64,000 nucleotides of DNA from Glycomyces sp. L485 (GTDB lineage: Bacteria; Actinomycetota; Actinomycetes; Mycobacteriales; Micromonosporaceae). The notes under the pieces are model-generated. The model made no database searches. It saw only the letters and a program-made list of their open reading frames with translations, and was not told the DNA's origin. Made by a program: the position numbers and the translations under genes. The stretch lies in the NCBI RefSeq assembly GCF_022548875.1, contig NZ_JAKZEW010000016.1, positions 19,382 to 83,381 on the forward strand, given 5' to 3'. This document shows, piece by piece, positions 37,084-47,621 of this stretch (its first letter is position 1; every line of letters begins with the position of its first letter).

Positions 37084-38622
37084 CTAACGGTTTTTCAACC
37101 GCTCCAGGGCCCCGAGTGCTCTTGCCGCGGCTTGAACGGAGTCCTCTGCCTCCGACGACCCGACCTCCGCCATCGCGTTCACCCAGAATGCCGCCGCGAG
37201 CGGCGCCGCGAACGATGTTCCACCCCATACCGCATAGCCCGACGAGAAGTCGTCGGGATCGTGGCTTTCGCGGTAGCGATCGGCGAAAGAAGCGCGAGAT
37301 CGGCGGTCAGGCATCAGCGAGCCTTTTGCTTCGCACGGAAAAGTACTGACGAGCCCAGCACCAGTCGCGAAGCAGGCGACCCACGGGCCGTCATTCGAGA
37401 ACATCGCTACGTTCCGATTCGGATTGAGCGCGCCAACACTCAGCACCGGAGCCGTCCCTTCCGGGCGGGGATGTGCGGCGTACGCGGCCGGGTAGAACGG
37501 CCGATCCGAGGACTGGTTCCCGGCTGCCGCGACGACCGCGACTCCGAGAGAGGTGAGCCGTTCAATGGCCTGCCCCATCCAGCCTCCAGGCTGGTCTTCG
37601 GGATTCTCGTCGACGTAGCCGAACGCGAGCACTACGATATCGACGCTGATCGCATCATCGTCACCGTCGCGGGCAGCTTCGACCTGATCGGCAACATGAT
37701 GAAGTGCTCCGACCACCTCGTGCTCGTACGCCAGACCATCATTGTGGACGACTCTCAGCGAATAGACCTGGGAATCAGGAGCGACCTGGCGGATCAGGCC
37801 GGTCATGAACGTGCCGTGACCGAAGTGCGTAGCGACCTCGCCAAGCAGCGTGTTCTCATGCACCGGGCCTTCCCACGGCTCGTTCAGCGGCAGTGCGGGA
37901 CTGTCAGAATCCTTGCCGAACGTCTCTTGGAATGCTCGATCGACGAGGACGAATGCATCCTCACCGGAGGTGAGGTCAGCGACATCGAATCCTGGATGCT
38001 CCTGGGGCACACCAGTGTCGAGAATAGCTACTCGGATGCGGCGGTCCATGGGCTTACGCGGTGGCATTGGATTCACCATGTCCACTGGGATCCGGCCGAG
38101 AGGCTTGAGTTTTCCTGAACCGGGTGGCTCGGCTTCGCTGATACCGGGTGTAGCACACGAAACGAGGAGATGCTCCAAATGAACCTTCTCGGTCAGTTCC
38201 GTGGACAGCTGCCCCTCGTCTGCGGCCGTATACAGCGACTGGAGCAGGCCCCAGGCGTCCACAGCTGCCGGGTCTCCGTGTCCGGTGAGGGAAACCGGCA
38301 CGCGCTTCGCGCCGTGCCGCGAGCCCGCGTTACTCGCCGCTTGGCATTCGAGCCGCAGGCCGATGGGGCGCACCGCGCTTTCCAGTCTCCGCCGGGCTCC
38401 ATCGTCGTCGAGGATTGATTCGTCGATGAGCAGTCGGTCATAGCGGTAGATCGTGCCGACCGGCATCGAGGTGCCTGGCGCGCGAACGACCTGACCGGGG
38501 CGCAGCACGCGGCCGTGGTGGCGGTCGAGACTCATCGCGGGCAGGTTGGGCACACCGCTCATGCGGTCGCGCCCCGGGTTCGGCTCCAAGTGAGGTTCTT
38601 CGTTGGCGAAGACCAAACGCAT
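37084..38622 (-). CDS. Intracellular subtilisin-like serine protease (S8)
   Basis: The 512-residue protein has the S8 triad: D202 in VAILDTGVP, H269 in HFGHGTFMTG, S470 in WGGTSFAAPLAAA, and oxyanion N369 in AAAGNQS. A roughly 190-residue N-terminal part (with PVGTIYRYDRLLID) precedes the peptidase and could be a sensor or prodomain. There is no signal peptide or membrane helix, so it acts inside the cell. GAGAGGAG lies 6 bp before the ATG. It is the first gene of the subtilisin-sigma-partner-CHAT operon; a 12-bp inverted repeat lies 41 bp upstream. Confidence 0.92.
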   Translation of the reverse strand: MRLVFANEEPHLEPNPGRDRMSGVPNLPAMSLDRHHGRVLRPGQVVRAPGTSMPVGTIYRYDRLLIDESILDDDGARRRLESAVRPIGLRLECQAASNAGSRHGAKRVPVSLTGHGDPAAVDAWGLLQSLYTAADEGQLSTELTEKVHLEHLLVSCATPGISEAEPPGSGKLKPLGRIPVDMVNPMPPRKPMDRRIRVAILDTGVPQEHPGFDVADLTSGEDAFVLVDRAFQETFGKDSDSPALPLNEPWEGPVHENTLLGEVATHFGHGTFMTGLIRQVAPDSQVYSLRVVHNDGLAYEHEVVGALHHVADQVEAARDGDDDAISVDIVVLAFGYVDENPEDQPGGWMGQAIERLTSLGVAVVAAAGNQSSDRPFYPAAYAAHPRPEGTAPVLSVGALNPNRNVAMFSNDGPWVACFATGAGLVSTFPCEAKGSLMPDRRSRASFADRYRESHDPDDFSSGYAVWGGTSFAAPLAAAFWVNAMAEVGSSEAEDSVQAAARALGALERLKNR

Positions 38623-38952
38623 GGGAGCTCCTCTCGTCTCGGGGTGTTATGCGGTTGTTCGGTTGAGGAGAATGTTCCTCGGAGTCATTCTCCTCAACTT
38701 TCGCCGGGTTGTGGGTCCCGGCGGTATTCGATTTGTCGGGGGGCACTCAAGCCCAGAATGCGGCTGTCGTCACAGGCTGGACTGTTTCAACCGCGTTCTT
38801 TACGGTAAGAGACGGTCGATCGCCCGGAGATACACGCGGCTGCTGATTTTCTGCGATCGGCAGGCACGTGGAATCAGCTCCCGCTCCTGCGGACACGAAG
38901 AACGGCCCCACTCGGTGTTCGGGTGGAGCCGTGTTCGGTTTGCGACTCGGAG
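38623..38952 (-). promoter_or_regulatory. Upstream region of the subtilisin-sigma-CHAT operon with a 12-bp inverted repeat
   Basis: This 330-bp stretch shows no gene. TTGAGGAGAATG at 38663-38674 is perfectly repeated in inverse as CATTCTCCTCAA at 38686-38697 with an 11-bp spacer. The centre-to-start distance (about 58 bp) suits an operator or mRNA stem. A moderate hairpin (38904-38930) follows the DUF397 gene. No sure -35/-10 was assigned; a GGAAC within the spacer resembles ECF -35 elements only loosely. Confidence 0.55.
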
Positions 38953-39213
38953 CTAGTCCCTGCTCGGCTCGTCTTCCCAGGTCTCGACGTCGAACTCGCC
39001 GTCCCTGACGCCTTCGACGAACGCCTCCCACTCCGAGGGCGTGTAGATCAGGATCTCGCCCTCGGGCTGTTCGGCCATGCGCAGTGCCACGAGGCCGTTG
39101 TCCGCGTAGCCGATCTCCAGCGCCGCCGGGGTCCCGTCCTCGTGCGTCGTGCGTTCCCAGCGGGCATTCGCCGTGTCGAACTCGCCCTTCAGGGGGTGGT
39201 CACGCTTTGTCAT
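38953..39213 (-). CDS. DUF397 domain protein, orphan
   Basis: The 86-residue protein has LKGEFDTANARWERTT, GLVALRMAEQ and IYTPSEWEAFVEGVRDGEFD, the DUF397 pattern ending in the W-x-A-F-v-x-G-v-x-x-G-E-F-D block. DUF397 proteins usually pair with XRE-type regulators in actinobacteria; none is encoded beside this one. ATG 39213 is used; a GTG codon directly before it is also possible. Confidence 0.85.
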   Translation of the reverse strand: MTKRDHPLKGEFDTANARWERTTHEDGTPAALEIGYADNGLVALRMAEQPEGEILIYTPSEWEAFVEGVRDGEFDVETWEDEPSRD

Positions 39214-39227
39214 CACCCAAGCATAAA

Positions 39228-39255
39228 GGGCTCGGGCCTGTGTCGGCCCGAGCCC
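39228..39255 (-). terminator. Terminator of pruA
   Basis: GGGCTCGGGCC pairs perfectly with GGCCCGAGCCC across a 6-base loop, 42 bp beyond the pruA stop and 14 bp upstream of the DUF397 start. Flanking AAA/TTT extend the stem. Confidence 0.85.
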
Positions 39256-39297
39256 CCTTTGTCCTAGTCGCTCACGGCGAAGCCTGCGAGCGGTGAA

Positions 39298-40926
<1,629 letters not shown>

Positions 40927-41104
40927 CGCGCTCTCCCATTGATTCGATGGTAATTGCAGGCATAATTCTGTGATCCACAGGCTACCCTACGAGCTCTTAT
41001 ATCGCCATAGTCGCACAGTTCCGATTGGGTTACACAGTGCGATATGAACAAAAGCACGACCGGTGTGATGTAGGCGTCTACAGGCGGATACGTACCCTTG
41101 GACC

Positions 41105-42013
41105 GTGACCGATACACAGGATTCGCGCACCGAGACCGCCCCGAAGCCGAGACACCGCGGCACGGCCGCCTCCTGGGTGCTCGGCATCGGCGCGCTCGCC
41201 TCGCTCGGCGCCGTCCTCATGTCGCTGTACTCCCTGACCGGCATGTCCGACGGGCTCGACGACACCGGCGCGATGCTCCTGGCACTCAGCCTGTTCAGCC
41301 CCATCATCATCGCGATGTTCGCCGGCGCCGTCGGCGGGACCGTCGCCGGTCGCCTCCCCGGCCCCCGCGTGCCGCTCACGGCCGCCGGCTTCACCGCCGT
41401 CGGCCTCGCCGCCGCCGGAGCCGCCTACGCCCTGTTCAGCGTCGACGCCCCCATCGCGCTGGCCCTCGGCCTCATCATGCTCGGCTCCGCCTTGATCGGC
41501 GGGCTGTTCTCGCTGCCGCGCCACCGCGCCCCCGTCATCGCCGGGCTCCTGGCCACGCTGCTGCTGCTCGGGCTCATGGTCCTGCGGGGACTGGCCGAGT
41601 CCTCCTCGGCCAGCCTGTTCAGCGACCCGCTCGACGAGTACGGCGCGCTCGGCACCATCGCCCCGTTCCTCGCGGGCCTGGCCTGCGGGCTGTGCGCCTT
41701 CGCGGTCCTGCGCAAGGCGGCCGCCCCGAAGCGCCTCTACAGCTACCTCTTCGCCGGTGCGATCCCCGGCGCGATCTGGCTGCTGTCGACGATCATCGCC
41801 CAGGTCGGCGTCGAAGTGATCCTCTCGCTCGGCGTCGACCAGGTCTCCTCGCTCGACTCGGCGTACCTCACCTTGACGTTCCAGTGGCAGTACAACGGCG
41901 CGATGACCGTCCTGTTCGCCGGGGCCCTGTGCTCGGTCCTCGCCTACGGACTGCTGCTTCCCAAGGCCGAGAGGACCTCGTCGAGCTCCGAGGGCGCATA
42001 CCAGTCGAGGTAG
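41105..42013 (+). CDS. Uncharacterised polytopic membrane protein
   Basis: The 302-residue protein has about eight hydrophobic segments, starting near residue 24 (WVLGIGALASLGAVL) and ending near 290, with a short polar head and tail. No known family is recognised. GTG 41105 is the only start near the hydrophobic core. Its last 70 bp overlap tail-to-tail the convergent DUF6912-like gene; both reading frames look genuine. Confidence 0.72.
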   Translation: MTDTQDSRTETAPKPRHRGTAASWVLGIGALASLGAVLMSLYSLTGMSDGLDDTGAMLLALSLFSPIIIAMFAGAVGGTVAGRLPGPRVPLTAAGFTAVGLAAAGAAYALFSVDAPIALALGLIMLGSALIGGLFSLPRHRAPVIAGLLATLLLLGLMVLRGLAESSSASLFSDPLDEYGALGTIAPFLAGLACGLCAFAVLRKAAAPKRLYSYLFAGAIPGAIWLLSTIIAQVGVEVILSLGVDQVSSLDSAYLTLTFQWQYNGAMTVLFAGALCSVLAYGLLLPKAERTSSSSEGAYQSR

Positions 42014-42411
42014 TGGGCCTCCACGGCCGAGGCGTCGGGTTCAGGCGAGGCGAGGACCTGGGCGATCTCGGCGGCCGCGTCGGCGTCATCGACGTGGATC
42101 GCCGCGACCTTCTTCAACTGCACCGTGCCGTGCAGATCCGCGCCGGTGCCGGTCCGGTGCTCGGCGAGGAGCCTCTCCTGCACGTCAGCTGAGACGACCA
42201 CGCGCCGCGGTGCCTGGCCGACGAGCAGACCCAGCGAAGCCAGCGCGGCGTCGTCGAACGCCGTGTACTCCAGGTCCTCGATGTCGGTGTCCGGATGGGA
42301 CTCGCGCAGCATGCGAGTCACCAGGTGGACCGGCCCGGCCGACTTGAGCTCCCCGGTCTCGGCGAGCGCGCGCAGCATCGCCGCGTTGGCGGGGACGTAG
42401 ATTCTCGTCAT
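41944..42411 (-). CDS. DUF6912-like protein downstream of secA
   Basis: The 155-residue protein begins MTRIYVPANAAMLRALAETG and continues FDDAALASLGLLVGQAPRRVVVSADV. Alternating strands and helices occur and no membrane segment. It resembles the conserved actinobacterial family (DUF6912, from memory) that sits beside secA or nearby; function unknown. It starts 4 bp after the secA stop, so it is probably co-transcribed with secA. Confidence 0.75.
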   Translation of the reverse strand: MTRIYVPANAAMLRALAETGELKSAGPVHLVTRMLRESHPDTDIEDLEYTAFDDAALASLGLLVGQAPRRVVVSADVQERLLAEHRTGTGADLHGTVQLKKVAAIHVDDADAAAEIAQVLASPEPDASAVEAHYLDWYAPSELDEVLSALGSSSP

Positions 42412-42415
42412 GCCC

Positions 42416-45340
42416 TTATTGTGCTGCGCCGCCGGGGGCGCCGTGGCAGCGCTTGTACTTCTTGCCCGAGCCGCACGGGCACGGCGCGTTGCGGCTGGGC
42501 TCGTTCCCCGCCTGCCGCTGGTTCGGGTTGGCCTGCTTGGCGGGCGGCTCGGTCGTCGCGGCGCGCGGCCCGGCCGAGCGGACGCTCTTCGACGCGACCT
42601 TGGCGCTGCCCTTCGTGCCGGCGCCCGGCGTGCGGGTGACGCTGCGCTTGCCCTGCAAGGCCTTCGGCGGACGGACCTCGCCGCTGGCGTCGGTGTCGCG
42701 CACGACGGCGGCGCCGGTGCCGGCCGCGCCGTCGATCGAGGGCGAGGTCAGGCGCAGGTGCTCGGGCTTCTTGAGCGGCTCGAGGCCGCGGATCTCGGCC
42801 TCGGGCTCGGCCTCGGGTTCGCCGGGCTTGCCCTCGCCTTCCTTGGGGCGCGCCTTGAGCTCGGCGTTCATGAGGAACCTGACGGTGTCCTCCTTGATGC
42901 CGTCGAGCATCGTCTGGAACATGTCGTACGCCTCGCGCTGGTACTCGATGACCGGGTCGCGCTGGGCGTAGGCGCGCAGGCTGATGCCCTGCTTGAGGTA
43001 GTCGACCTCGTAGAGGTGCTCGCGCCACTTGCGGTCGATCGTCTGGAGCATGACGCGGCGTTCGAGCTTGCGGAGCACCTCGGCCCCGAACTGCTCCTCG
43101 CGGGTGGCGTAGTAGGTGTGGGCGTCCTCGCGGACGGCCTCGAGGAGCACGTCGGGTTCGAGGCCGTCGATGCCGCCGACGCGTTCGACGAGTTCCTTGT
43201 GGGTCAACTGGATCGGATAGAGCTGCTTGAAGGCGCTCCACAGCTCGTCGAGGTCCCAGTCGTCGGGGTAGCCGTCGGCGGTCGCACCGGCGACGTAGGC
43301 CTCGACGACGTCGTCGATCATGTGCTCGACCTGGTCGTGGACGTCGTCGCCGCGCAGGACCTTGAGGCGCTCGTCGTAGATGACGGTGCGCTGGTTGTTC
43401 ATGACCTCGTCGTACTTGAGGACGTTCTTGCGGATCTCGGCGTTGTGGCCCTCGATCTGGGACTGCGCCGACTCGATCTGCTTGGTCACGAGCTTGGACT
43501 CGATCGGGACGTCGTCGGGCACCCGCAGGCGGTTCATCATGGCGCGCACGGCGTCGGCGTTGAACCGCTTCATGAGGTCGTCCGACAGCGACAGGTAGAA
43601 GCGGGACTCGCCGGGGTCGCCCTGGCGGCCCGAGCGGCCTCGCAGCTGGTTGTCGATGCGGCGGGACTCATGGCGCTCGGTGCCGAGGACGTAGAGCCCG
43701 CCGACGTCGCGGACCTCGTCGGCCTCGGCGGCGCAGGCCTCCTCGAACTTCTTGAGGGTCTCTTCCCAGGCGGCCGCGTAGGTCTCCTCGTCGGCCTCGT
43801 CGACGCCGCGGTTGCGCAGCTCGGCGGCGGCCATGTACTCGGGGTTGCCGCCGAGCATGATGTCGGTGCCGCGGCCGGCCATGTTGGTGGCGACGGTGAC
43901 CGCGCCGCGCTGGCCGGCCTGGGCGATGATGTCGGCCTCTTTGGCGTGGTTCTTCGCGTTGAGGACGTTGTGCGGGACGCCCTTCTTCTTGAGCCCGCGC
44001 GCGAGCGCCTCGGACTTGTCGACCGAGACGGTGCCGACCAGGACCGGCTGACCGGTCTCGTGGCGTTCGACGATGTCGTCGACGACGGCGTCGAACTTGG
44101 CGTCCTCGGTCTTGTAGATGACGTCGGGCCGGTCGTTGCGGATCATGGGTTTGTTCGTGGGGATGGGGACGACGCCGACGCCGTAGACGCGGTGGAACTC
44201 GGCGGCCTCGGTCTGGGCCGTGCCGGTGATGCCGGCGAGCTTGTCGTACATCCGGAAGTAGTTCTGGAGGGTTGTGGTGGCGAACGTCTGGTTCTCCTGC
44301 TTGATCTCCACCCCCTCCTTGGCCTCGATGGCCTGGTGGATGCCCTCGTTGAAGCGGCGGCCGGCCAGGACGCGGCCGGTGAACTCGTCGACGATGAGGA
44401 CCTCGCCGGCCTCGGAGACGATGTACTCGCGGTTGCGTTCGAACAGCTCGCGGGCCTTGATGGCGTTGTTGAGGTAACCGACCAGGGGCGTGTTCACCGA
44501 GTCGTAGAGGTTCTCGATGCCGAGCCGGTCCTCGACGCGGGCGACGCCGGACTCGCTGATCGCGATGGTGCGCTTGCCCTCGTCGACCTCGTAGTGCTCG
44601 TCGCGCTTCAGCGTGTCGACGATCCGGGCGAACTCGGTGTACCAGCGCTGGTTGTGCTCGGCGGGCCCGGAGATGATGATCGGCGTGCGGGCCTCGTCGA
44701 CGAGGATCGAGTCGACCTCGTCGACGAGCGCGAAGCCGTGGCCGCGCTGGACGAGGTTGTCGATCGAGGCCGCCATGTTGTCGCGCAGGTAGTCGAACGC
44801 GAGCTCGTTGTTGGTCGAGTAGGTGATGTCGCAGTTGTAGGCCTCGCGGTGCTTCTCCGAGCCTTCGCCGGGAAGGACCACGCCGACGCTCAGGCCGAGG
44901 AAGCGGTGGATCTCGCCCATCCATTCGGCGTCGCGTCGGACCAGGTAGTCGTTGACGGTGACCTGGTGGACGCCTTCGCCGGAGAGGGCGTTGAGGTAGA
45001 CCGGGAGCGTGGAGACGAGGGTCTTGCCCTCGCCGGTCTTCATCTCGGCGATGTTGCCCTGGTGGAGGGCGGCGCCGCCCATGATCTGCACGTGGTAGTG
45101 CCGCATGCCGCGGACGCGCTTGGCCGCCTCTCTGACCGTGGCGAACGCCTCGGGCAGAAGGTCGTCGAGGGTCTCGCCGTCGGCGAGACGCGCCTTGTAC
45201 TCGTCGGTCAACGCGCGCAGCTCGGCGTCGGTCAGCGACTCGTACTGGTCCTCAATCGAGTCGACGGCGTCGGCAATGGCGTTGAGCCGCTTGAGCGCGC
45301 GGCCCTCGCCCGCTCGCAGTACCCTCTCGAACAACGACAC
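42416..45340 (-). CDS. secA: Preprotein translocase ATPase SecA (SecA1)
   Basis: The 974-residue protein has Walker [10 protein letters not shown] (about 100-108), [14 protein letters not shown], the helicase motif [10 protein letters not shown] and [12 protein letters not shown], and a zinc-binding tail with [14 protein letters not shown]. It is the motor of Sec-dependent protein export. The C-terminal zinc motif and full length mark it as the essential SecA1-type rather than accessory SecA2. The GTG at 45340 is used. The gene is followed after 4 bp by a DUF6912-like gene. Confidence 0.98.
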   Translation of the reverse strand: MSLFERVLRAGEGRALKRLNAIADAVDSIEDQYESLTDAELRALTDEYKARLADGETLDDLLPEAFATVREAAKRVRGMRHYHVQIMGGAALHQGNIAEMKTGEGKTLVSTLPVYLNALSGEGVHQVTVNDYLVRRDAEWMGEIHRFLGLSVGVVLPGEGSEKHREAYNCDITYSTNNELAFDYLRDNMAASIDNLVQRGHGFALVDEVDSILVDEARTPIIISGPAEHNQRWYTEFARIVDTLKRDEHYEVDEGKRTIAISESGVARVEDRLGIENLYDSVNTPLVGYLNNAIKARELFERNREYIVSEAGEVLIVDEFTGRVLAGRRFNEGIHQAIEAKEGVEIKQENQTFATTTLQNYFRMYDKLAGITGTAQTEAAEFHRVYGVGVVPIPTNKPMIRNDRPDVIYKTEDAKFDAVVDDIVERHETGQPVLVGTVSVDKSEALARGLKKKGVPHNVLNAKNHAKEADIIAQAGQRGAVTVATNMAGRGTDIMLGGNPEYMAAAELRNRGVDEADEETYAAAWEETLKKFEEACAAEADEVRDVGGLYVLGTERHESRRIDNQLRGRSGRQGDPGESRFYLSLSDDLMKRFNADAVRAMMNRLRVPDDVPIESKLVTKQIESAQSQIEGHNAEIRKNVLKYDEVMNNQRTVIYDERLKVLRGDDVHDQVEHMIDDVVEAYVAGATADGYPDDWDLDELWSAFKQLYPIQLTHKELVERVGGIDGLEPDVLLEAVREDAHTYYATREEQFGAEVLRKLERRVMLQTIDRKWREHLYEVDYLKQGISLRAYAQRDPVIEYQREAYDMFQTMLDGIKEDTVRFLMNAELKARPKEGEGKPGEPEAEPEAEIRGLEPLKKPEHLRLTSPSIDGAAGTGAAVVRDTDASGEVRPPKALQGKRSVTRTPGAGTKGSAKVASKSVRSAGPRAATTEPPAKQANPNQRQAGNEPSRNAPCPCGSGKKYKRCHGAPGGAAQ

Positions 45341-45456
45341 GGAAAGTCAGCTCCCAGCAACGTCTTGGCCACAGATTCAGGGTGGATATCGCGTCCAATA
45401 GTACGCGTCGAAACCTGCTGGTCCCGCTCGCGCCACCTGGGGCACAATCGGTGCTT

Positions 45457-46569
45457 ATGGAACCCGTCACCCTCGAAGCCGAAGGCCTGCGGCTCGTCCA
45501 GTGGGAAGAGCACCATCTCCCGGACTTGCAGCGCATCTACGACGATCCCCTGATCGAGCGGTTCATGGTGATGCCGCTGCCGTGGTCTCGGCAGTACCGG
45601 GACCGCTTCCTGGACCTGTGCTCCCGGCACTGGAGGGGCGACAACCCGCGTTGGGCGGTCGTCGACGAGGCCGGTGCGCTCGTGGGCTCGGTGGCGTTGA
45701 CGCACGCGTTCTCCCAGGAGGTCTCGATCACCTACCTGACGGCGCCGTGGGCGCGGGGCCGCGGCGTCGCGCAGCGCTCGATCCGCGCGGCCGTCGCCTT
45801 CGCGTTCGACCGGATGCGGATGCAGCGGGTCGCCTGGGACGCGATCGTGGGCAACCATCAGTCGCGGCTGGCCGCGATCCGCGCCGGCTTCAGCATCGAG
45901 GGGATCTCCCGCAACGGCGTGAACCAGCGCGGCGCCACCCGCGACTGCTGGGTGGGCGGGATCATTCCCGGCGAGGTCCGCGGCGCCGAGGCCCCGCCGC
46001 CCGACTACCCGATCCTGAAGCGCCAGGCCGCGTTCTTCATGGCCGAGCAGCCGGTCGTGGAGACCGACGTCCCCGGGCTGCTCCTGCGCCGCCTTGAGGA
46101 GAAGGACGTCGACGATCTGGCCGCGAGCTGCGCCGACCCCGAGACGCAGCGGTGGGTCGGGGGCCTGCCGAACCCGTACGAGCGCGAGCACGCCGAAAAC
46201 TGGGTGGAGCGAACCCGGAAGGTGTGGGACCGGGGCGAGTCGGTGCTGTACGTCCTGGCCGACGACGCCGACCGCTACTGCGGCTCGGTCGAACTGCGAC
46301 TGGGACGCACGGGCGAGGCCGAGCTCGGCTACTTCACCGCGCCGTGGGCGCGGGGCCGCGGCTGGATGACGGCCGCCACGAAGCGGATGTGCAGCCTGGG
46401 GTTCGAAGAGCTGGCGCTGGAGCGCATCGAGTGGCGCGCGGTGGTCGGCAACGAGGCGTCACGCCGCGTCGCCGAGAAGACCGGCTTCGTCGTGGAGGGC
46501 GTCAAGCGCCAGATTCTCCACGGACCTGGCGAAAGGGTTGACTGCTGGACGGGATCCCTGCTTGTCTGA
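45457..46569 (+). CDS. Tandem-GNAT acetyltransferase A
   Basis: The 370-residue protein consists of two RimJ-like GNAT domains, about residues 1-185 and 190-370. Each has an APWARGRG acetyl-CoA loop (TAPWARGRGVAQRSI and TAPWARGRGWMTAATK) and a late AxxxxNxxSxRxxxxxGF element (VVGNEASRRVAEKTGF). Substrates are unknown; similar enzymes acetylate protein N-termini or small amines. The ATG at 45457 is preferred over an in-frame start at 45382 because the domain starts there. A 24-bp identical DNA repeat encodes both loops. A second tandem-GNAT gene follows 4 bp downstream. Confidence 0.85.
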   Translation: MEPVTLEAEGLRLVQWEEHHLPDLQRIYDDPLIERFMVMPLPWSRQYRDRFLDLCSRHWRGDNPRWAVVDEAGALVGSVALTHAFSQEVSITYLTAPWARGRGVAQRSIRAAVAFAFDRMRMQRVAWDAIVGNHQSRLAAIRAGFSIEGISRNGVNQRGATRDCWVGGIIPGEVRGAEAPPPDYPILKRQAAFFMAEQPVVETDVPGLLLRRLEEKDVDDLAASCADPETQRWVGGLPNPYEREHAENWVERTRKVWDRGESVLYVLADDADRYCGSVELRLGRTGEAELGYFTAPWARGRGWMTAATKRMCSLGFEELALERIEWRAVVGNEASRRVAEKTGFVVEGVKRQILHGPGERVDCWTGSLLV

Positions 46570-46573
46570 TGGC

Positions 46574-47548
46574 GTGTATCTCGTCGAGACAGTCACCACC
46601 TCGGCGTTCACGCTGCGCGCGGCGGACGCGGATCTGAAGCTCGATTGCGGCTTCGAACCGGGCATCGCGGCCTTCGGCCCCGGTGAAGGCGAGCCGTGGG
46701 GCGCCATGGCGCTGCGCGAGGCCGACGGGACGGTGTCGGCCCGGTTCTGGGTCGCGCCCGAGCGCCGCGGCAGGAAGCTGGGGGCGGCGATGCTCAGGGC
46801 CGTCGCCGGACCGGTGTTCGCCACGGGCGCCAAGCGGTTCGAGACGCGCGCGCCGGTGCGGGAGCTGGCGGCGATCCGCTCGGCGATGCGCGCCGGGTTC
46901 AGGCCGGACGCCGGGATCATCCGCGGCGGCGCCTGGGACGGCAGCGACGCTCTCGGGCTCGGCCTGCTGCCCGAATACGGCCACGGACCGGCGCCGAGGG
47001 CCCTACCGGATCTCCCCGGCGGCGAGCTCACCGACGGGACGGTGTCGCTCCGGACACTGCGTCCCGACGACTTCGAGGACCATCTGCGGCACCGCGCCAG
47101 CCCCGACGTCTACTCCGGTGCGGCCCTCCAACTGCCGCCGAGCGTCGGTGAGATCGCCGACATGTGCGAGTGGCGCGCCGCGATCGACTGGCTGCGGGGC
47201 CGCTCGGCACTCATGGTCGTCGACGACGGCACCGGCTACCGTGGGACCATCGGCCTCTACGACGTCGCCCGCGTCGTGGGGACCGCCATGATCGGCTACG
47301 ACCTGAGCGCCGGCGCCCGAGGCAAAGGCTACGCGACTCGCGCGGTCAGGCTCGTGTGCCGATGGGCGTTCACCGAGGTCGGCGTCGATAGAGTGTGGGC
47401 GGGGACCGACGTTCACAACGCGGCCTCGCAGGCGGTGCTCCGCAGAGCCGGATTCAGGCTCGAAGGCATCGCGCGGGGCGGCCTGCCGACGCTCGACGGC
47501 ACCAGGCGAGACACCTTGTCGTGGGCCGCACTTTCACGTGATACGTAA
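46574..47548 (+). CDS. Tandem-GNAT acetyltransferase B
   Basis: About 324 residues. The first half (to about 130) looks like a degraded GNAT domain with RFWVAPERRGRKLGAAMLR; the second (about 150-324) is a full RimJ-like domain with LSAGARGKGYATRAVRLV and AGTDVHNAASQAVLRRAGF. GTG 46574, 4 bp after the upstream stop, is assumed; a TTG at 46538 inside the previous gene is also in frame. It forms an operon-like pair with tandem-GNAT gene A, perhaps by duplication; products may act together. Confidence 0.82.
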   Translation: MYLVETVTTSAFTLRAADADLKLDCGFEPGIAAFGPGEGEPWGAMALREADGTVSARFWVAPERRGRKLGAAMLRAVAGPVFATGAKRFETRAPVRELAAIRSAMRAGFRPDAGIIRGGAWDGSDALGLGLLPEYGHGPAPRALPDLPGGELTDGTVSLRTLRPDDFEDHLRHRASPDVYSGAALQLPPSVGEIADMCEWRAAIDWLRGRSALMVVDDGTGYRGTIGLYDVARVVGTAMIGYDLSAGARGKGYATRAVRLVCRWAFTEVGVDRVWAGTDVHNAASQAVLRRAGFRLEGIARGGLPTLDGTRRDTLSWAALSRDT

Positions 47549-47621
47549 TGCAACCTTCGCGTATGTGGTGAGCGTCGACTATATAGTGAACCAGTCGCTT
47601 CGCAATGTGGAGGAAGCCCCT

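Noticed and set aside
33392..38622. Type III-E CRISPR (Craspase) locus
   Set aside because: The TPR-CHAT and sigma genes recall it, but there is no gRAMP effector, Cas1/Cas2 or repeat array in the window.
32292..39213. Integrative element or prophage
   Set aside because: No integrase, transposase, att-like direct repeats, tRNA gene or phage structural gene was found at either border.
42410..45553. Long open frame on the plus strand through secA (1047 codons)
   Set aside because: Antisense shadow: secA on the other strand carries all its motifs; the shadow is low-complexity V/D/G/L typical of GC-rich antisense frames.
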